Shown: positions 43,250 to 53,386 of the stretch, piece after piece
Numbering within the stretch: the first letter of the stretch is position 1
Layout: every line of letters begins with the position of its first letter
NCBI RefSeq assembly: GCF_030055435.1
Contig: NZ_JASFYG010000001.1
Coordinates: 268,154-332,153 of the forward strand
DNA from: Methanothermobacter sp.
GTDB lineage: Archaea > Methanobacteriota > Methanobacteria > Methanobacteriales > Methanothermobacteraceae
DNA length: 64,000 nucleotides
Reading direction: 5' to 3'
Program-made: the position numbers and the translations under genes
Notes under the pieces: generated by a model
Database searches by the model: none
The model's input: the letters and a program-made list of their open reading frames with translations, nothing else
Told to the model about the DNA's origin: nothing

Positions 43250-43309
43250 GCAGGTTCGTAATCCTTAGCCGCTTAACCCTCTTTTATTCCGGCAGGTTCG
43301 TAATCCTTA
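43250..43309. repeat. 18-bp direct repeat duplicating the npdG 3' end
   Basis: GCAGGTTCGTAATCCTTA at 43250-43267 and 43292-43309. The second copy encodes IRITNLP, the C-terminus of NpdG, and the first is in the spacer after its stop codon. Identical over 18 bp, offset 42 bp. Confidence 0.88.
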
Positions 43310-43958
43310 TACCCGCATTCCTAATCCTGTTTTTGATGTTGAGGTTTATAAGAAGCGGTGTTATCTTCTCAATGACCCTTGCATTTTCAAGGCCACCGCA
43401 GTCAATGGCCCTCACACCATCTATCTTCTCTGCGAGTTCAGATGCAATATCGAGGGCATCTCTGTGGTCAGATGCAATGAGGCAGTCACAGTCCACAGGT
43501 CCTGTTATGTCAAGTAGAGCCGCTGCACTGATATTGTTGAATGCAGCCACGACCCTTGTGCCCTGATCTTCAAGGAACCTTGCAGCCCTCTCAGCAGCTG
43601 AACCATCCCAGAGGTCAATGTAACGCACCGCTGAACCCCCAAGGCAGCTGTCAATGGGTACAGTGGCATCTATGAGCACCTTACCTCTAAGTGCCTCCTT
43701 AACTGAACCCAGTGTGGCCATCTGCGCCTGCAGTGGAACTGTCAGGATTGCCACCTCAGCCTCCTCAGCGGCCTCAGCATTTGTGGCACCCTTAACCTTG
43801 AGGTCATCTCTTCCGGCGATTTCAAGGACCTTTTGAGCTGCATTGGCAGCTTTTTCAGCGTCCCTTGAACCTATGATTATTTCTTCTCCTGCTAATGCAA
43901 GTCTCAGGGCAAGTCCAAGGCCCTGGTCACCTGTTCCGCCAAGAACTGCGATCTTCAT
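43284..43958 (-). CDS. npdG: F420H2:NADP+ oxidoreductase
   Basis: 224 residues. The N-terminal MKIAVLGGTGDQGLGLALRLALAG, with GSRDAEKA, is the dinucleotide-binding domain of Fno/NpdG, and TVPLQAQ plus DCLIASDHRDA follow. It transfers hydride between coenzyme F420 and NADP, giving NADPH for biosynthesis. ATG 43958 has GGTGATATT. It lies between hxlB and an isomerase/epimerase gene on the same strand. Confidence 0.94.
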   Translation of the reverse strand: MKIAVLGGTGDQGLGLALRLALAGEEIIIGSRDAEKAANAAQKVLEIAGRDDLKVKGATNAEAAEEAEVAILTVPLQAQMATLGSVKEALRGKVLIDATVPIDSCLGGSAVRYIDLWDGSAAERAARFLEDQGTRVVAAFNNISAAALLDITGPVDCDCLIASDHRDALDIASELAEKIDGVRAIDCGGLENARVIEKITPLLINLNIKNRIRNAGIRITNLPE

Positions 43959-43993
43959 AATATCACCATGGTTACCTTTCTCAGATATTTTTA

Positions 43994-44737
43994 CTAATCA
44001 ATAATCTTCCTAAGGAATTCAATACTCCTCTCAACCTCACCTGGTGTTTTAACCTCAACCGTGAGAATACCCATGTAACCGATGCCCCTTAAACCATCAA
44101 TAATGGCCCTGAAATCCAGTGAGCCATCGCCGAGGGCATCGTGGCTGTCAATTTCGCCGTTGTTGTCGGAGAGGTGGACATGTCCCACCCTCGGGGACAC
44201 CATCTCCCCTTCACTGTAACCCATGGTTGCTGCGTGGGCAGCGTCCAGTGTCACCTGGATTTCAAGTTCCTCTGCAACCCGCCAGAGATCCTCAAGTTCC
44301 CTTAGAAGGGGACCCTCAAGGCGGGGCATGTTCTCAGGGTAGATACCGGCACCCCTGTCCTCCGCATATTCAGATATCACTGAAAGAGATTCAAGGTTCC
44401 GCTGAACTATGAGGTCCCTGTGGGGTCTTCCAAGGAAGGGGACACTGCCAGGGTGCACGACAACCACCTCGGAGTCCAGTTCAACTGCAAGGTCAACCGC
44501 GGATTTAACCTCAGCTATGGACGCCTCCCTGATCCCCCTGTTGAGGGATGCTATGTTTATGTCCGAGATGGGTGCATGCACCGTGAAATCAAGGCTGAAG
44601 GAGTCAGCCATCTCCACGTCATCCAGGGGGTACTCGTAGATTATCTCACAGCAATCTGCCCCTGCATCCTCAATCCAGGTGAGCATCTCCTCCAGTGGAA
44701 GTGGGGAGAGTGCAAGTGTTGATACACCTATCCTCAT
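43994..44737 (-). CDS. Sugar phosphate isomerase/epimerase-like TIM-barrel protein
   Basis: About 247 residues from ATG 44737 (AGGTGATCTGG upstream) with an AP-endonuclease-2-like xylose isomerase TIM-barrel fold: VHAPISDINIAS, VVHPGS, YPENMPR, TLDAAHA and GHVHLSDNNG give the metal-binding histidine/aspartate/glutamate pattern. Substrate unknown. Cotranscribed with the upstream PIN-ATPase gene, whose TAG is adjacent. Confidence 0.85.
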   Translation of the reverse strand: MRIGVSTLALSPLPLEEMLTWIEDAGADCCEIIYEYPLDDVEMADSFSLDFTVHAPISDINIASLNRGIREASIAEVKSAVDLAVELDSEVVVVHPGSVPFLGRPHRDLIVQRNLESLSVISEYAEDRGAGIYPENMPRLEGPLLRELEDLWRVAEELEIQVTLDAAHAATMGYSEGEMVSPRVGHVHLSDNNGEIDSHDALGDGSLDFRAIIDGLRGIGYMGILTVEVKTPGEVERSIEFLRKIID

Positions 44738-44746
44738 CCAGATCAC

Positions 44747-46579
44747 CTAGGCTTCGGGCCGCACCCTTGCCCTTACAGGTATGTTGTGCTTCACTGCCTC
44801 CATGATTATATCTGCAAGTTCTATGTCCCTTCTGAGCTTTATGGTGCCCTTCTTACCCACTGTAGCTGTGAAGAGGTACTCATCCTCGACCAGTATGTCG
44901 AATGACACGCCCACAGCATCCCTGCCAAAGTTGAGGACCACGTAGTTTCCTGCGAGTTCCACCGGAACCTCAACGGTCTCCTCAAGTTCCTTCTCCTCAA
45001 GTGGCTCAACACCGATACTTATACCGATGTTCTTCTCGATCTCCTCGATGGTCTTTCCCTTCTTGCCTATTACCTGGGGGATGTACTTCTCCTCTATCCA
45101 GACCTTTGCCCTTTCATCGGATTCAAGTTCAACCCGGACCCTTGCACCGGGTAGCCTCCTGCGGAACTCCCTCTCGATTTCCCTCTCGGCTATCCTGTGG
45201 ACAGGCGGTTTCCGTCCCCCTGGGGATGTCTTTGAGACATCCATGACTATCGTCTGCTCACCGTAGGTGTAGATCTCATGCATGAGCTCCCCTGACTCAA
45301 GGTCCCTTATCTCTATGACCGGCCTTGCAAGGTCTGCCTCCTGCATACCCGTCGGAACCTTAACGGTGAGGGATACGTCGTAGACAGCCTTCACCTCTCC
45401 GTCCTCAATGAATATGGTTGTGTCAACCACTGAGGGTATCACCCCAAGCTCCACCCTGCCCAGGATCCTCTGTATGGCATCTATGGGCCTTGTGGCATGG
45501 ACAACCCCAACCATACCCACACCTGCAAGCCTCATGTCAGCGAAGATCCTGAAGTCGCGGGTCTTCCTTAGCTCATCATAGATGGTATAGTCGGGCCTTA
45601 CAAGGAGAAGTATGTCGGCGGTCTTCTGCATATCCCGTTCGATGGGTGCGTACTGGGTTATCTCGTCACCCACCTGGAGGTCCCTGGGGGACTCCATGGT
45701 CTTCACAACCGCCCTCATCTCCTTGCTGTAGAACTCTGCCACAGCCTGGGCAAAGGTACTCTTACCTGCCCCAGGCGCCCCTGCTATGAGAACGCCCTTG
45801 GCAGTGTCCCTCAGCCTATCAATCAGCTTCTCTGAGAGCCTGTAGTCCTCCAGTGAGACCCTGGCAACCGGTCTCACGGCGGTTATCTCGAAGGCCTCTG
45901 AGAAGGGCGGCCTCGCTATTGATATCCTGTACTCCCTGAACTGGACAACAGTGGCGCCCTCCATCTCTATCTCGATGAAGCTTTTGAAGTCGCTCTTGGC
46001 CCTTTCAACTATTTCACGGGCCATCCTGCTTATATCTGCATGTTTGAGTGGTTTATTGTCTATTTCAACCAGCCTTATTTCCCCTGGCCGCCCCTTCTTG
46101 GCCATGGGTACAACGTTTTCCTTGAGGTGCACCGACATGGTGTAATCATCAAAGTACTTGCTTATCTCGAGTTCCTCATATTCCAGGACCTCGGGTTTAA
46201 TGTAGAACACGTCAAGCCCCTGGGCCTTCCCGACCTCTGCCTGCACCCTGTCGCTGGTTATGAGGAGCGCATCGTACTCCCTTGCAGTTGCCCTTATCAT
46301 GGCGTCTATCTCACCGCCCCTTGAGAGTGAAATCTCATCCACTGTGGGTCGGCGCCCTACAAAGATCATTGATATTATGTTCTCCTTGTGGAGCTTCTGG
46401 AGGTTCTTGAGCTCCTCAAGGCCATTGAACCCGGTTTCCCTTCCCCGGTTGGCCTGGTATTCAAGTTCAGATACAACTGCCTCGGGCACTATCACCTCGC
46501 TGCCCCTGAACTCCTCCTCCTGCACTATGCCGGTGATGCGCCCATCAACTATAACACTTGTATCTGGAACGATCTTCAT
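44747..46579 (-). CDS. PIN and KH domain protein with VirB11-like ATPase
   Basis: 610 residues, three domains in order. A PIN nuclease-like domain begins MKIVPDTSVIVDGRITGI; a secretion-type ATPase has Walker A GAPGAGKSTFAQA at about 268-280; a KH domain, IPQVIGKKGKTIEEIE, lies at about 500-515. This PIN-ATPase-KH arrangement is an archaeal-specific conserved protein whose activity I do not know; binding and unwinding of RNA is a common suggestion. The start is the ATG immediately after the hisI stop. Confidence 0.9.
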   Translation of the reverse strand: MKIVPDTSVIVDGRITGIVQEEEFRGSEVIVPEAVVSELEYQANRGRETGFNGLEELKNLQKLHKENIISMIFVGRRPTVDEISLSRGGEIDAMIRATAREYDALLITSDRVQAEVGKAQGLDVFYIKPEVLEYEELEISKYFDDYTMSVHLKENVVPMAKKGRPGEIRLVEIDNKPLKHADISRMAREIVERAKSDFKSFIEIEMEGATVVQFREYRISIARPPFSEAFEITAVRPVARVSLEDYRLSEKLIDRLRDTAKGVLIAGAPGAGKSTFAQAVAEFYSKEMRAVVKTMESPRDLQVGDEITQYAPIERDMQKTADILLLVRPDYTIYDELRKTRDFRIFADMRLAGVGMVGVVHATRPIDAIQRILGRVELGVIPSVVDTTIFIEDGEVKAVYDVSLTVKVPTGMQEADLARPVIEIRDLESGELMHEIYTYGEQTIVMDVSKTSPGGRKPPVHRIAEREIEREFRRRLPGARVRVELESDERAKVWIEEKYIPQVIGKKGKTIEEIEKNIGISIGVEPLEEKELEETVEVPVELAGNYVVLNFGRDAVGVSFDILVEDEYLFTATVGKKGTIKLRRDIELADIIMEAVKHNIPVRARVRPEA

Positions 46580-47008
46580 CTAACCATCTCCATATATTTC
46601 ATCAGGATCAAAGATCCTTACGGCGTCCTCCCTGACCCTGAGTTCATCCCCATCAATGCTGCGGTAGAAACAGGACCGGTAACCTGTATGGCAGGCACCT
46701 CCCTCCTGTTCCACCTTCAACACAACCGCGTCGGCGTCACAGTCCACAAGGACGTCCTTAACACGCTGCAGGTGTCCCGAACTCTCACCTTTGAGCCAGA
46801 GCTTCCCACGTGATGTGCTCCAGTAGTGGGCCAGCCCTGTCTCCAGTGTCCTCTCCAGGGCCTCACGGTTCATGTAGGCCACCATGAGGACCTCACCTGT
46901 CCTGTGATCCTGTGCCACTGCAATTATGAGGTCCTCCCCATTGATATTATGTCTGAAATTTAAAATGTTAACATCTCCTGATTTATTCTTCTCTTCCAAA
47001 CAGCACAA
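46580..47008 (-). CDS. hisI: Phosphoribosyl-AMP cyclohydrolase
   Basis: 142 residues at most (the start is not certain; ATT or TTG codons near 46970-46985 would shorten it). Core: [61 protein letters not shown] (Zn and Mg ligands) and CFYRSI. It opens the purine ring in the third step of histidine synthesis. Cotranscribed with the PIN-ATPase gene; hisS follows upstream. Confidence 0.94.
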   Translation of the reverse strand: MCCLEEKNKSGDVNILNFRHNINGEDLIIAVAQDHRTGEVLMVAYMNREALERTLETGLAHYWSTSRGKLWLKGESSGHLQRVKDVLVDCDADAVVLKVEQEGGACHTGYRSCFYRSIDGDELRVREDAVRIFDPDEIYGDG

Positions 47009-47070
47009 CTAATCTGTACTCATTTATTCTTTTATCTTCTTCAACATACACAAACTACTGACATTCAAAC

Positions 47071-48354
47071 CTATTCAGAGCAGATCTCCTTCAACCTATC
47101 CACAACCTCAGTCCTATCCACAGCCTCCTGTGAAGCGTCCTCCATGTCCCTCAATGTGACCTTACCCTCCTGGAGGTCCCTTTCACCTGTGAGAACCACG
47201 AACCTTGCCCCAATGTTATCAGCATATGAAAGTGCCTTTCGGAGTTTTCTCCCTGCCAGATCCATGTCAGCCGCTATACCCTCACCTCTGATCTCCTGTG
47301 TGATCCTGATCGCCTCCGGGAGTGTTGATTCATGTATGGGTATCACGAAGACGTCAACCATCCTCATGTCCCCCTCATCCATTTCAAGGGCGTTCATGAG
47401 GCGGTCGAAGCCAAATGCGAAGCCCGTTGATTCAACCCTTTCGCCCCCAAAGGTTTCAACAAGGTTGTATGTGCCGCCCCCGCAGATCTGTCGCTGGGCG
47501 CCGAGTCTGGGTACATAAATCTCAAATACTGCGCCGGTGTAGTAGTCAAGTCCCCTTGCGATTCCAAGGTTCACATGGTACTCCCCAAGACCGAAGTACT
47601 CAAGGGTTTCCACAAGTTCAGCGAACTCCTCAAGGGCACTGAGGGACTCCGGGTAACCCTCAAGGAGCCCCCTCACATCATCAAGTACCTCGGGACCCCC
47701 CTGTGTGCCTATGAGGTTCATGAGGAGATCCCTGCTCTCGGGGGATATCTCGACCCCGTCAAGGCAGGATTCCAGTTCATCAACGTCACCCTTATCTATT
47801 ATACCCATTATCCTGTCCTGGAGTTCATCCTCTATTTTCTCCCTGCCAAGGATGCCCCTGAGGATTCCAAGGTGCCCGACGTGGACCTCGAAACCCTCGA
47901 GTCCAAGCCTCCTGAGGGTCTCGGCTGCAAGGGTTATGACCTCTGCCTCTGCCAGGGGTGACCTTCCACCTATGAGTTCACAGCCGAACTGCCAGAACTG
48001 CCTGAAGCGGCCCGCCTGGGGCCTCTCATATCTGAAGCAGCTCCCAAAGTAGTACATCTTTATCGGTTTGGGTTCACGCTGCATCTCATTCATGTAGAGC
48101 CTGGCGACCGGTGCTGTGAGTTCCGGCCTCAGTGCAAGTTCCCGGCCACCCTTATCTGTGAAGTGGTAGATCTGGTTCACCACCTCCTCACCGGATTTCA
48201 CTGTGAAGAGTTTAAGATCCTCAAATATGGGTGTTTTGATCTCATGGTAGCCGTAGGTCTCAAATGTCCTTCTGAGTACGTTTTCAACCTCTTTCCTGTT
48301 TCTCATCTCAGCGAAAAGAAAATCTCTGGTTCCTCGCGGTCTTGATATATCCAT
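47071..48354 (-). CDS. hisS: Histidyl-tRNA synthetase
   Basis: 427 residues from ATG 48354 (GGAGG ten bases upstream), a class II synthetase. Motif 1-3 and [32 protein letters not shown] and [15 protein letters not shown] are visible. The longer frame to 48456 is not supported by a better ribosome-binding site. HisS and HisI adjacent show that histidine-related genes are clustered. It ends about 60 bp before hisI. Confidence 0.95.
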   Translation of the reverse strand: MDISRPRGTRDFLFAEMRNRKEVENVLRRTFETYGYHEIKTPIFEDLKLFTVKSGEEVVNQIYHFTDKGGRELALRPELTAPVARLYMNEMQREPKPIKMYYFGSCFRYERPQAGRFRQFWQFGCELIGGRSPLAEAEVITLAAETLRRLGLEGFEVHVGHLGILRGILGREKIEDELQDRIMGIIDKGDVDELESCLDGVEISPESRDLLMNLIGTQGGPEVLDDVRGLLEGYPESLSALEEFAELVETLEYFGLGEYHVNLGIARGLDYYTGAVFEIYVPRLGAQRQICGGGTYNLVETFGGERVESTGFAFGFDRLMNALEMDEGDMRMVDVFVIPIHESTLPEAIRITQEIRGEGIAADMDLAGRKLRKALSYADNIGARFVVLTGERDLQEGKVTLRDMEDASQEAVDRTEVVDRLKEICSE

Positions 48355-48403
48355 GGCAGTAATTCCTCCAGTAAAAATGATAAAGGGGATGATAGGAGAT
48401 TCA

Positions 48404-49066
48404 TCATTCATAATATTTAAGGTATTCCTTGAGCATCTTGGGGAAGGATGTGGCATGCAGGAACCTCAGTCCCAGGCGCTCTGCCCACACCCTTATACCG
48501 TCATCAGCAGCCACAACACCGGCGCCGAGCTCCTTGGCAAGAAGGAGGACGTCGAGGTCCGGGGCACTGTCAAGGGTTCCCTTCCTGAGGGCTGAACGGT
48601 ACTTCTTCCTGAGATCCTTTATGGCCTTCCCAAGCACCTCACCCTCGATTTCAATCTTATTAACGCCACGGGATGCCATGATTATGGACTGTATCCCGGC
48701 CTCCCAGAGGAGGGTCTCTGAAATCCGGAGCCCCTTGTTCATCCTCTCCCTTATATCATGGACGTATTCATAGAATATCTGGGAGGGTATCTGGGTGTCA
48801 TAGCGGTTGGGTGTCTTCTTGACTATCCATGTCTCGGCCTTCACCAGGGTCTCCTCGGGGCATTCATACCTTGTCATGTAGTCGGTGAATTCCTTGTAGG
48901 TGATGGGGGGCATGTGACAGCTTATGTTGAGCTTTATCCTGCTCCTTGCGATGATGTCGAGCATGGTATCCACTGACCTGTTGAGGTCACCGTCACCCAG
49001 CATCTCCCGGAGCTGGTTATCTGTAAAGGCCGTTGTATCAAGGACAAATCTCTGCTTGGCAAGCAT
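48404..49066 (-). CDS. RNA-free RNase P (HARP; UPF0278 PIN protein)
   Basis: 220 residues of a PIN nuclease related to Aquifex RNase [11 protein letters not shown] has the first acidic residue at about position 9, [21 protein letters not shown] carries the others, and [23 protein letters not shown] and [18 protein letters not shown]-like segments match the HARP family, formerly annotated RNA ligase partner. HARP matures tRNA 5' ends by itself. ATG 49066 follows GGAGGGCGTGAC. It lies before hisS on the same strand and is divergent from aroE. Confidence 0.85.
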   Translation of the reverse strand: MLAKQRFVLDTTAFTDNQLREMLGDGDLNRSVDTMLDIIARSRIKLNISCHMPPITYKEFTDYMTRYECPEETLVKAETWIVKKTPNRYDTQIPSQIFYEYVHDIRERMNKGLRISETLLWEAGIQSIIMASRGVNKIEIEGEVLGKAIKDLRKKYRSALRKGTLDSAPDLDVLLLAKELGAGVVAADDGIRVWAERLGLRFLHATSFPKMLKEYLKYYE

Positions 49067-49104
49067 GTCACGCCCTCCCCTTCAATATGGGTAACTGATG
49101 GAGA

Positions 49105-49136
49105 CAATATTTATCGCTGATGATAAATAAATATTG
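49105..49136. promoter_or_regulatory. AT-rich imperfect palindrome between HARP and aroE
   Basis: CAATATTTATC-GCTGAT-GATAAATAAATATTG: two inverted arms with a 4-bp insertion in the right arm. It lies in the only spacer between two divergent genes and could carry both TATA elements or a bidirectional regulator site. Confidence 0.5.
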
Positions 49137-49224
49137 CAGAGGAAAAGTTGTTAAACTGAGAGATGGGAATAATTCTGAAATGAAGCCTGAAACAGGCCAT
49201 TAACTGGATGGTGGTTGTGATAAA

Positions 49225-50073
49225 CTGATAACCGGCAATACACAGCTCACGGGAATAATAGGTTACCCCCTAACCCACAGCCTCTCACCACAGATGCACA
49301 ACGCGGCGTTCAAAGCCCTTGGGATGGACTGGGCCTATGTGCCCTTCCCTGTGAAACCCTCAGGGCTTGAAGAAGCTGTTCGGGGCCTCGGAGCCCTCAA
49401 CGTGAGGGGTGTGAACGTCACAATACCCCACAAGGAGTCTGTGCTTGAACTCATCCACAAGGTTGATGAGACAGCCTCCCTCATCGGGGCCGTGAACACC
49501 CTGAAGTTTGAGGATGAAACCATAAGGGGATACAATACAGACGCATCTGGCTGCCTTAGGGCCCTTAAGGAGGTCACATCAGTTGATGGGTCCTCTGTCA
49601 TCATACTCGGGGCCGGTGGGGCTGCGAGGGCCTGCGCATTCCAGCTCGTGCTGGAAGGGGCAGATGTAACCATACTCAACAGGACCCCTGAAAGGGCCAG
49701 GGCCCTTGCAGAGGATATCAAGGGGGCCCTCGATATTAAGGTAAAACATGGTGGCTATGAACTAATACCAAGCTCTTTGGATGGGGCCGATATCCTCATA
49801 GACACAACACCCGTCGGGATGTACCCCCACATGGATGATGAGCCCCTTGTAAGAGCTGAAATCATGCATGAGGGCCTCGTTGTATATGACCTTGTCTACA
49901 ATCCTCCGGAGACATGCCTCCTGAGGGAGGCCAGGGCAGCAGGCGCTGTTCCGGTTTCAGGTCTCAGGATGCTCCTCTATCAGGGTGCTGAGGCCTTCAG
50001 GATATGGACAGGGAGGGATCCTCCCCTGGATGTAATGGAACAGGCCCTTCTTGATGCCCTCAAGGGAGTTTAA
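49225..50073 (+). CDS. aroE: Shikimate dehydrogenase, non-ATG start
   Basis: About 282 residues. Family opening ITGNTQLTGIIGYPLTHSLSPQMHN, NVTIPHKE, VIILGAGGAARACAF and the C-terminal YQGAEAFRIWTG are clear. It reduces dehydroshikimate with NADPH. The first ATG (49294) would remove the SLSP substrate-binding region. Upstream the frame is open to a TAA at 49201 but holds no ATG, GTG or TTG; the best candidate is CTG 49225, with GGTGGT nine bases before it. Confidence 0.93.
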   Translation: MITGNTQLTGIIGYPLTHSLSPQMHNAAFKALGMDWAYVPFPVKPSGLEEAVRGLGALNVRGVNVTIPHKESVLELIHKVDETASLIGAVNTLKFEDETIRGYNTDASGCLRALKEVTSVDGSSVIILGAGGAARACAFQLVLEGADVTILNRTPERARALAEDIKGALDIKVKHGGYELIPSSLDGADILIDTTPVGMYPHMDDEPLVRAEIMHEGLVVYDLVYNPPETCLLREARAAGAVPVSGLRMLLYQGAEAFRIWTGRDPPLDVMEQALLDALKGV

Positions 50074-50211
50074 ATCTCTCCCAGATGTTTCAGGCACAGA
50101 GGTATGTAACCATTAACCTCCTCAGAAAGATGAATATACCACATTATCCAGAAATGTTAACCCCATCTTGACCCCACTGAAAATATGATTCTTAACCTTA
50201 CCGGTGATCTT

Positions 50212-51165
50212 ATGAATGGACCTTGGGTAGAGAAGTACAGACCACAGAAACTTGATGATATAGTTGGCCAGGAACACATAATACCACGCCTCAAACGCTA
50301 CGTTGAAGAGAAGAGCATGCCGAACCTCATGTTCACGGGGCCTGCTGGTGTTGGTAAAACAACAACGGCCCTTGCCCTTGCAAGGGAGATCCTCGGGGAT
50401 TACTGGAGGCAGAACTTCCTGGAGCTAAACGCCTCAGACGCCAGGGGCATAGATACCGTGAGGACCAGCATAAAGAATTTCTGCCGTCTGAAACCTGTGG
50501 GGGCGCCCTTCAGGATAATATTCCTTGACGAGGTTGACAACATGACAAAGGACGCCCAGCATGCCCTCAGGAGGGAGATGGAGATGTACACCAAGACATC
50601 CTCATTCATACTCTCCTGTAACTACTCCTCAAAGATCATAGACCCGATACAGTCAAGGTGCGCCATCTTCAGGTTCCTCCCCCTCAAGGGCCGCCACATA
50701 ATAAGCCGCCTGGAGTACATCGCAGAGCAGGAGGGCCTGGAATACGAGCCACAGGCCCTTGACACGGTGGTCTACTTTGCAGAGGGTGACCTCAGGAAGG
50801 CCATAAACATTCTCCAGTCAGCGGCCTCACTGGGTGAGAGGATAACAGAATCCAGCATCTACGAGGTGGTCTCAAGGGCCAGGCCAAAGGATGTGAGGAA
50901 GATGATAATGACCATCCTGGATGGGAAGTTCATGGAGGCCAGGGACATGCTCAGGGAGATCATGGTCCTCCAGGGTATAAGCGGTGAGGACATGGTCACC
51001 CAGATCTACCAGGAACTCTCAAGGCTCGCCATGGAGGGATCCATCGAGGGGGAGAGGTACATAAAACTCATAGAGGCTGTTGGAGAGTACGACTTCAGGA
51101 TAAGGGAGGGCGCCAACCCCAGGATACAGCTTGAAGCCCTCCTCGCAAGGTTCCTGGAACATTGA
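50212..51165 (+). CDS. rfcS: Replication factor C small subunit
   Basis: 317 residues from ATG 50212 (GGTGATCTT upstream). Opening [20 protein letters not shown], Walker [10 protein letters not shown], Walker B LDEVDN, SRC motif QSRCAIFRF and sensor [11 protein letters not shown] are complete. RfcS forms the clamp-loader ring with RfcL and opens PCNA. Adjacent to rfcL, 12 bp apart. Confidence 0.96.
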   Translation: MNGPWVEKYRPQKLDDIVGQEHIIPRLKRYVEEKSMPNLMFTGPAGVGKTTTALALAREILGDYWRQNFLELNASDARGIDTVRTSIKNFCRLKPVGAPFRIIFLDEVDNMTKDAQHALRREMEMYTKTSSFILSCNYSSKIIDPIQSRCAIFRFLPLKGRHIISRLEYIAEQEGLEYEPQALDTVVYFAEGDLRKAINILQSAASLGERITESSIYEVVSRARPKDVRKMIMTILDGKFMEARDMLREIMVLQGISGEDMVTQIYQELSRLAMEGSIEGERYIKLIEAVGEYDFRIREGANPRIQLEALLARFLEH

Positions 51166-51177
51166 GAGGGTGGATCA

Positions 51178-52590
51178 ATGTCATGGACAGAGAAGTACCG
51201 GCCCAGGACCTTTGATGAGGTGGCCGGGAACCAGAAGGCCATAGCAGAGATAAAGGAGTGGATCAGGGGGTGGAAGGCAGGCGAGCCCCAGCCCCCCCTC
51301 CTCCTGGTGGGCCCCCCAGGTACCGGGAAGACAACCATAGCACACATAATAGGTAGGGAGTTCTCAGACACCCTTGAACTCAATGCCAGTGATAAGCGCT
51401 CACAGGATGCCATAATGAGGACTGCCGGTGAGGCGTCAGCCACTCGCTCCCTCTTCAACCATGACCTCAAACTGATCATCCTCGACGAGGTGGATGGTAT
51501 ACACGGCACCGAGGACCGGGGGGGTGTCCAGGCCATAAACAGGATACTCAGGGAGAGCAAAAATCCGATTGTGTTAACCGCCAATGACCCCTACAGCAAG
51601 AGACTTCAGAGCATCAAACCAAAGTGTAAGGTCATAAACATCAGGAAGGTCCACACATCATCCATAGCCGCGGCCCTGAAACGGATATGCCGGGCAGAGG
51701 GTATCGAATGCCCCAACGATGTCCTCAAGGAACTTGCAAAGAGGTCCCATGGGGATCTGCGTTCTGCCATCAATGACCTTGAGGCGGTGGCCGGTGGTGA
51801 GGAGCGGGTTGGTGAGGAACTCCTCAGCATGGGTGAGAAGGACTCCACCTCCAATCTCTTCGACGCCGTGAGGGCTGTTCTGAAGAGCCGCGACTTCTCA
51901 AAGATCAGGGAGGCCATGAGGGTGGATGATGACCCGACACTTGTACTTGAATTCATTGCAGAGAATGTTCCAAGGGAATATGAAAAGCCCCATGAGATCA
52001 GCAGGGCCTATGAAATGCTATCACATGCGGATATATTTTTTGGCCGTGCTGTGAGGAGCAGGAACTACACCTACTGGCGCTACGCCTCTGATCTCATGGG
52101 TCCCGGTGTCGCCCTCGCCAAGGAGAAGACCTACAGGAAATTCGTCAGGTACACAGGTTCATCCTCCTTCAGGCTACTCGGGAGAACACGCAAGCGTAGG
52201 AGCCTCCGTGACAGTGTTGCAGGTAAGATGGCTGAGAGGATGCACATATCACCCAAGGTTGCAATTTCAATGTTCCCCTACCTGGAGATAATATTCGAGA
52301 ACGATGAAATGGCCTATGAGATGAAGGAATTCCTTGAACTCACAGACGAAGAGGTTAAACTGTTCAGGAAAAGAAAGATAAAGGCTCCCAAAGCGAAGAA
52401 GACACGTGAAAAGTCTGATAAAACCGGCCCACTTTACACCCAGAAGAAGAATTCCCAGAACACAGATAAGTACAGTAAGTCATCTAAAGGTAAAATCAGT
52501 GAATCCAATGATGATAAATCCTCAAGATCCGATTCAGGTGATGATAAGCCTCGTGAGAAGCAGACTTCACTCTTCCAGTTCTCAGGGTGA
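51178..52590 (+). CDS. rfcL: Replication factor C large subunit
   Basis: 470 residues: [17 protein letters not shown], Walker [18 protein letters not shown], a collar domain and a charged, Lys/Ser-rich tail (about 400-460) ending in [10 protein letters not shown], which is a PCNA-interacting PIP box (QxxLxxF). It binds the small subunits in a 1:4 ring. In one operon with rfcS; GAGGGTGGATCA precedes its ATG. Confidence 0.96.
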   Translation: MSWTEKYRPRTFDEVAGNQKAIAEIKEWIRGWKAGEPQPPLLLVGPPGTGKTTIAHIIGREFSDTLELNASDKRSQDAIMRTAGEASATRSLFNHDLKLIILDEVDGIHGTEDRGGVQAINRILRESKNPIVLTANDPYSKRLQSIKPKCKVINIRKVHTSSIAAALKRICRAEGIECPNDVLKELAKRSHGDLRSAINDLEAVAGGEERVGEELLSMGEKDSTSNLFDAVRAVLKSRDFSKIREAMRVDDDPTLVLEFIAENVPREYEKPHEISRAYEMLSHADIFFGRAVRSRNYTYWRYASDLMGPGVALAKEKTYRKFVRYTGSSSFRLLGRTRKRRSLRDSVAGKMAERMHISPKVAISMFPYLEIIFENDEMAYEMKEFLELTDEEVKLFRKRKIKAPKAKKTREKSDKTGPLYTQKKNSQNTDKYSKSSKGKISESNDDKSSRSDSGDDKPREKQTSLFQFSG

Positions 52591-52678
52591 TCATTGAATT
52601 AATTTACCCCTTATTTTTCCCTGTAAATCCCCCCAATGAACCTCTTTTCTCAGACATTACCGCAACTGCAAGATATAA

Positions 52679-53299
52679 CTAATCAACCATTTCCCCTATG
52701 AACTCAAGGGACTTCCGCATCTTATCCCTGAACTGGGGTACATTATCATTGAAGAACTCCATGAACTCCGCCACGGTTGGGTTGTTGGTGATGGTGATTT
52801 CAGTGCCGAGCCACGACTCAATCCACCCTGCAGGTACAGTTGAGAGGGGGTATATGACCGTGGCTGTTGACCTGTGATGGTACCTTATACGCTCACCCCT
52901 CACCATGTCCTCAAGTGCCGCTGCAATGGAATGGTCCAGCGTGGCTGGAAGTGCGGTGACCTCCCCTTCACCGATTTTTATGCCGTACTTTCTTGTGTAG
53001 GGCTCGAGGATCACATGGAGGGCATGGGCCATCTCACCTTCGGCCTGGATCCTCACACCCACCCTGGGTCGCAGGGTTGATGCAAGGACCCTGGATGCCC
53101 TTGAGCATATCTTCTGGAAGACCCCTGACCTTACAACCCTGATCTCAGGGTACCTTGAACTGAACTCCTCCTCCCTCCTCCTTGAGAACCTTGAGAACCG
53201 CAGGTTGTTTATGAGGACCTCATTCTCTGTTACACTTACAAACCTTGTATCCACTCCCAGCTCGGATAGTGCTCTGAGTATCTCCATTTTACCGGGCAA
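52679..53299 (-). CDS. Conserved hypothetical protein, unknown fold
   Basis: 206 residues starting with TTG 53299, for which GGATGGTAAC is a good ribosome-binding site. Segments such as ENEVLINNLRFSRFSRRREEEFSSRYPEI and GVRIQAEGEMAHALHVILEPYTRKYGI, then YHHRSTATVIYPLS and FMEFFNDNVPQ, are visible but not recognised. No signal peptide, membrane helix or cysteine cluster. It lies between rfcL (convergent) and the FwdC-like gene (divergent). The function is unknown. Confidence 0.7.
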   Translation of the reverse strand: MPGKMEILRALSELGVDTRFVSVTENEVLINNLRFSRFSRRREEEFSSRYPEIRVVRSGVFQKICSRASRVLASTLRPRVGVRIQAEGEMAHALHVILEPYTRKYGIKIGEGEVTALPATLDHSIAAALEDMVRGERIRYHHRSTATVIYPLSTVPAGWIESWLGTEITITNNPTVAEFMEFFNDNVPQFRDKMRKSLEFIGEMVD

Positions 53300-53386
53300 G
53301 TTACCATCCTCTTGATTGATAGAACAGAGGAATGTATTGGTATATAAATCTGTGGTTGGAGTAATAAATAATGTGGAGGTGCTCTA

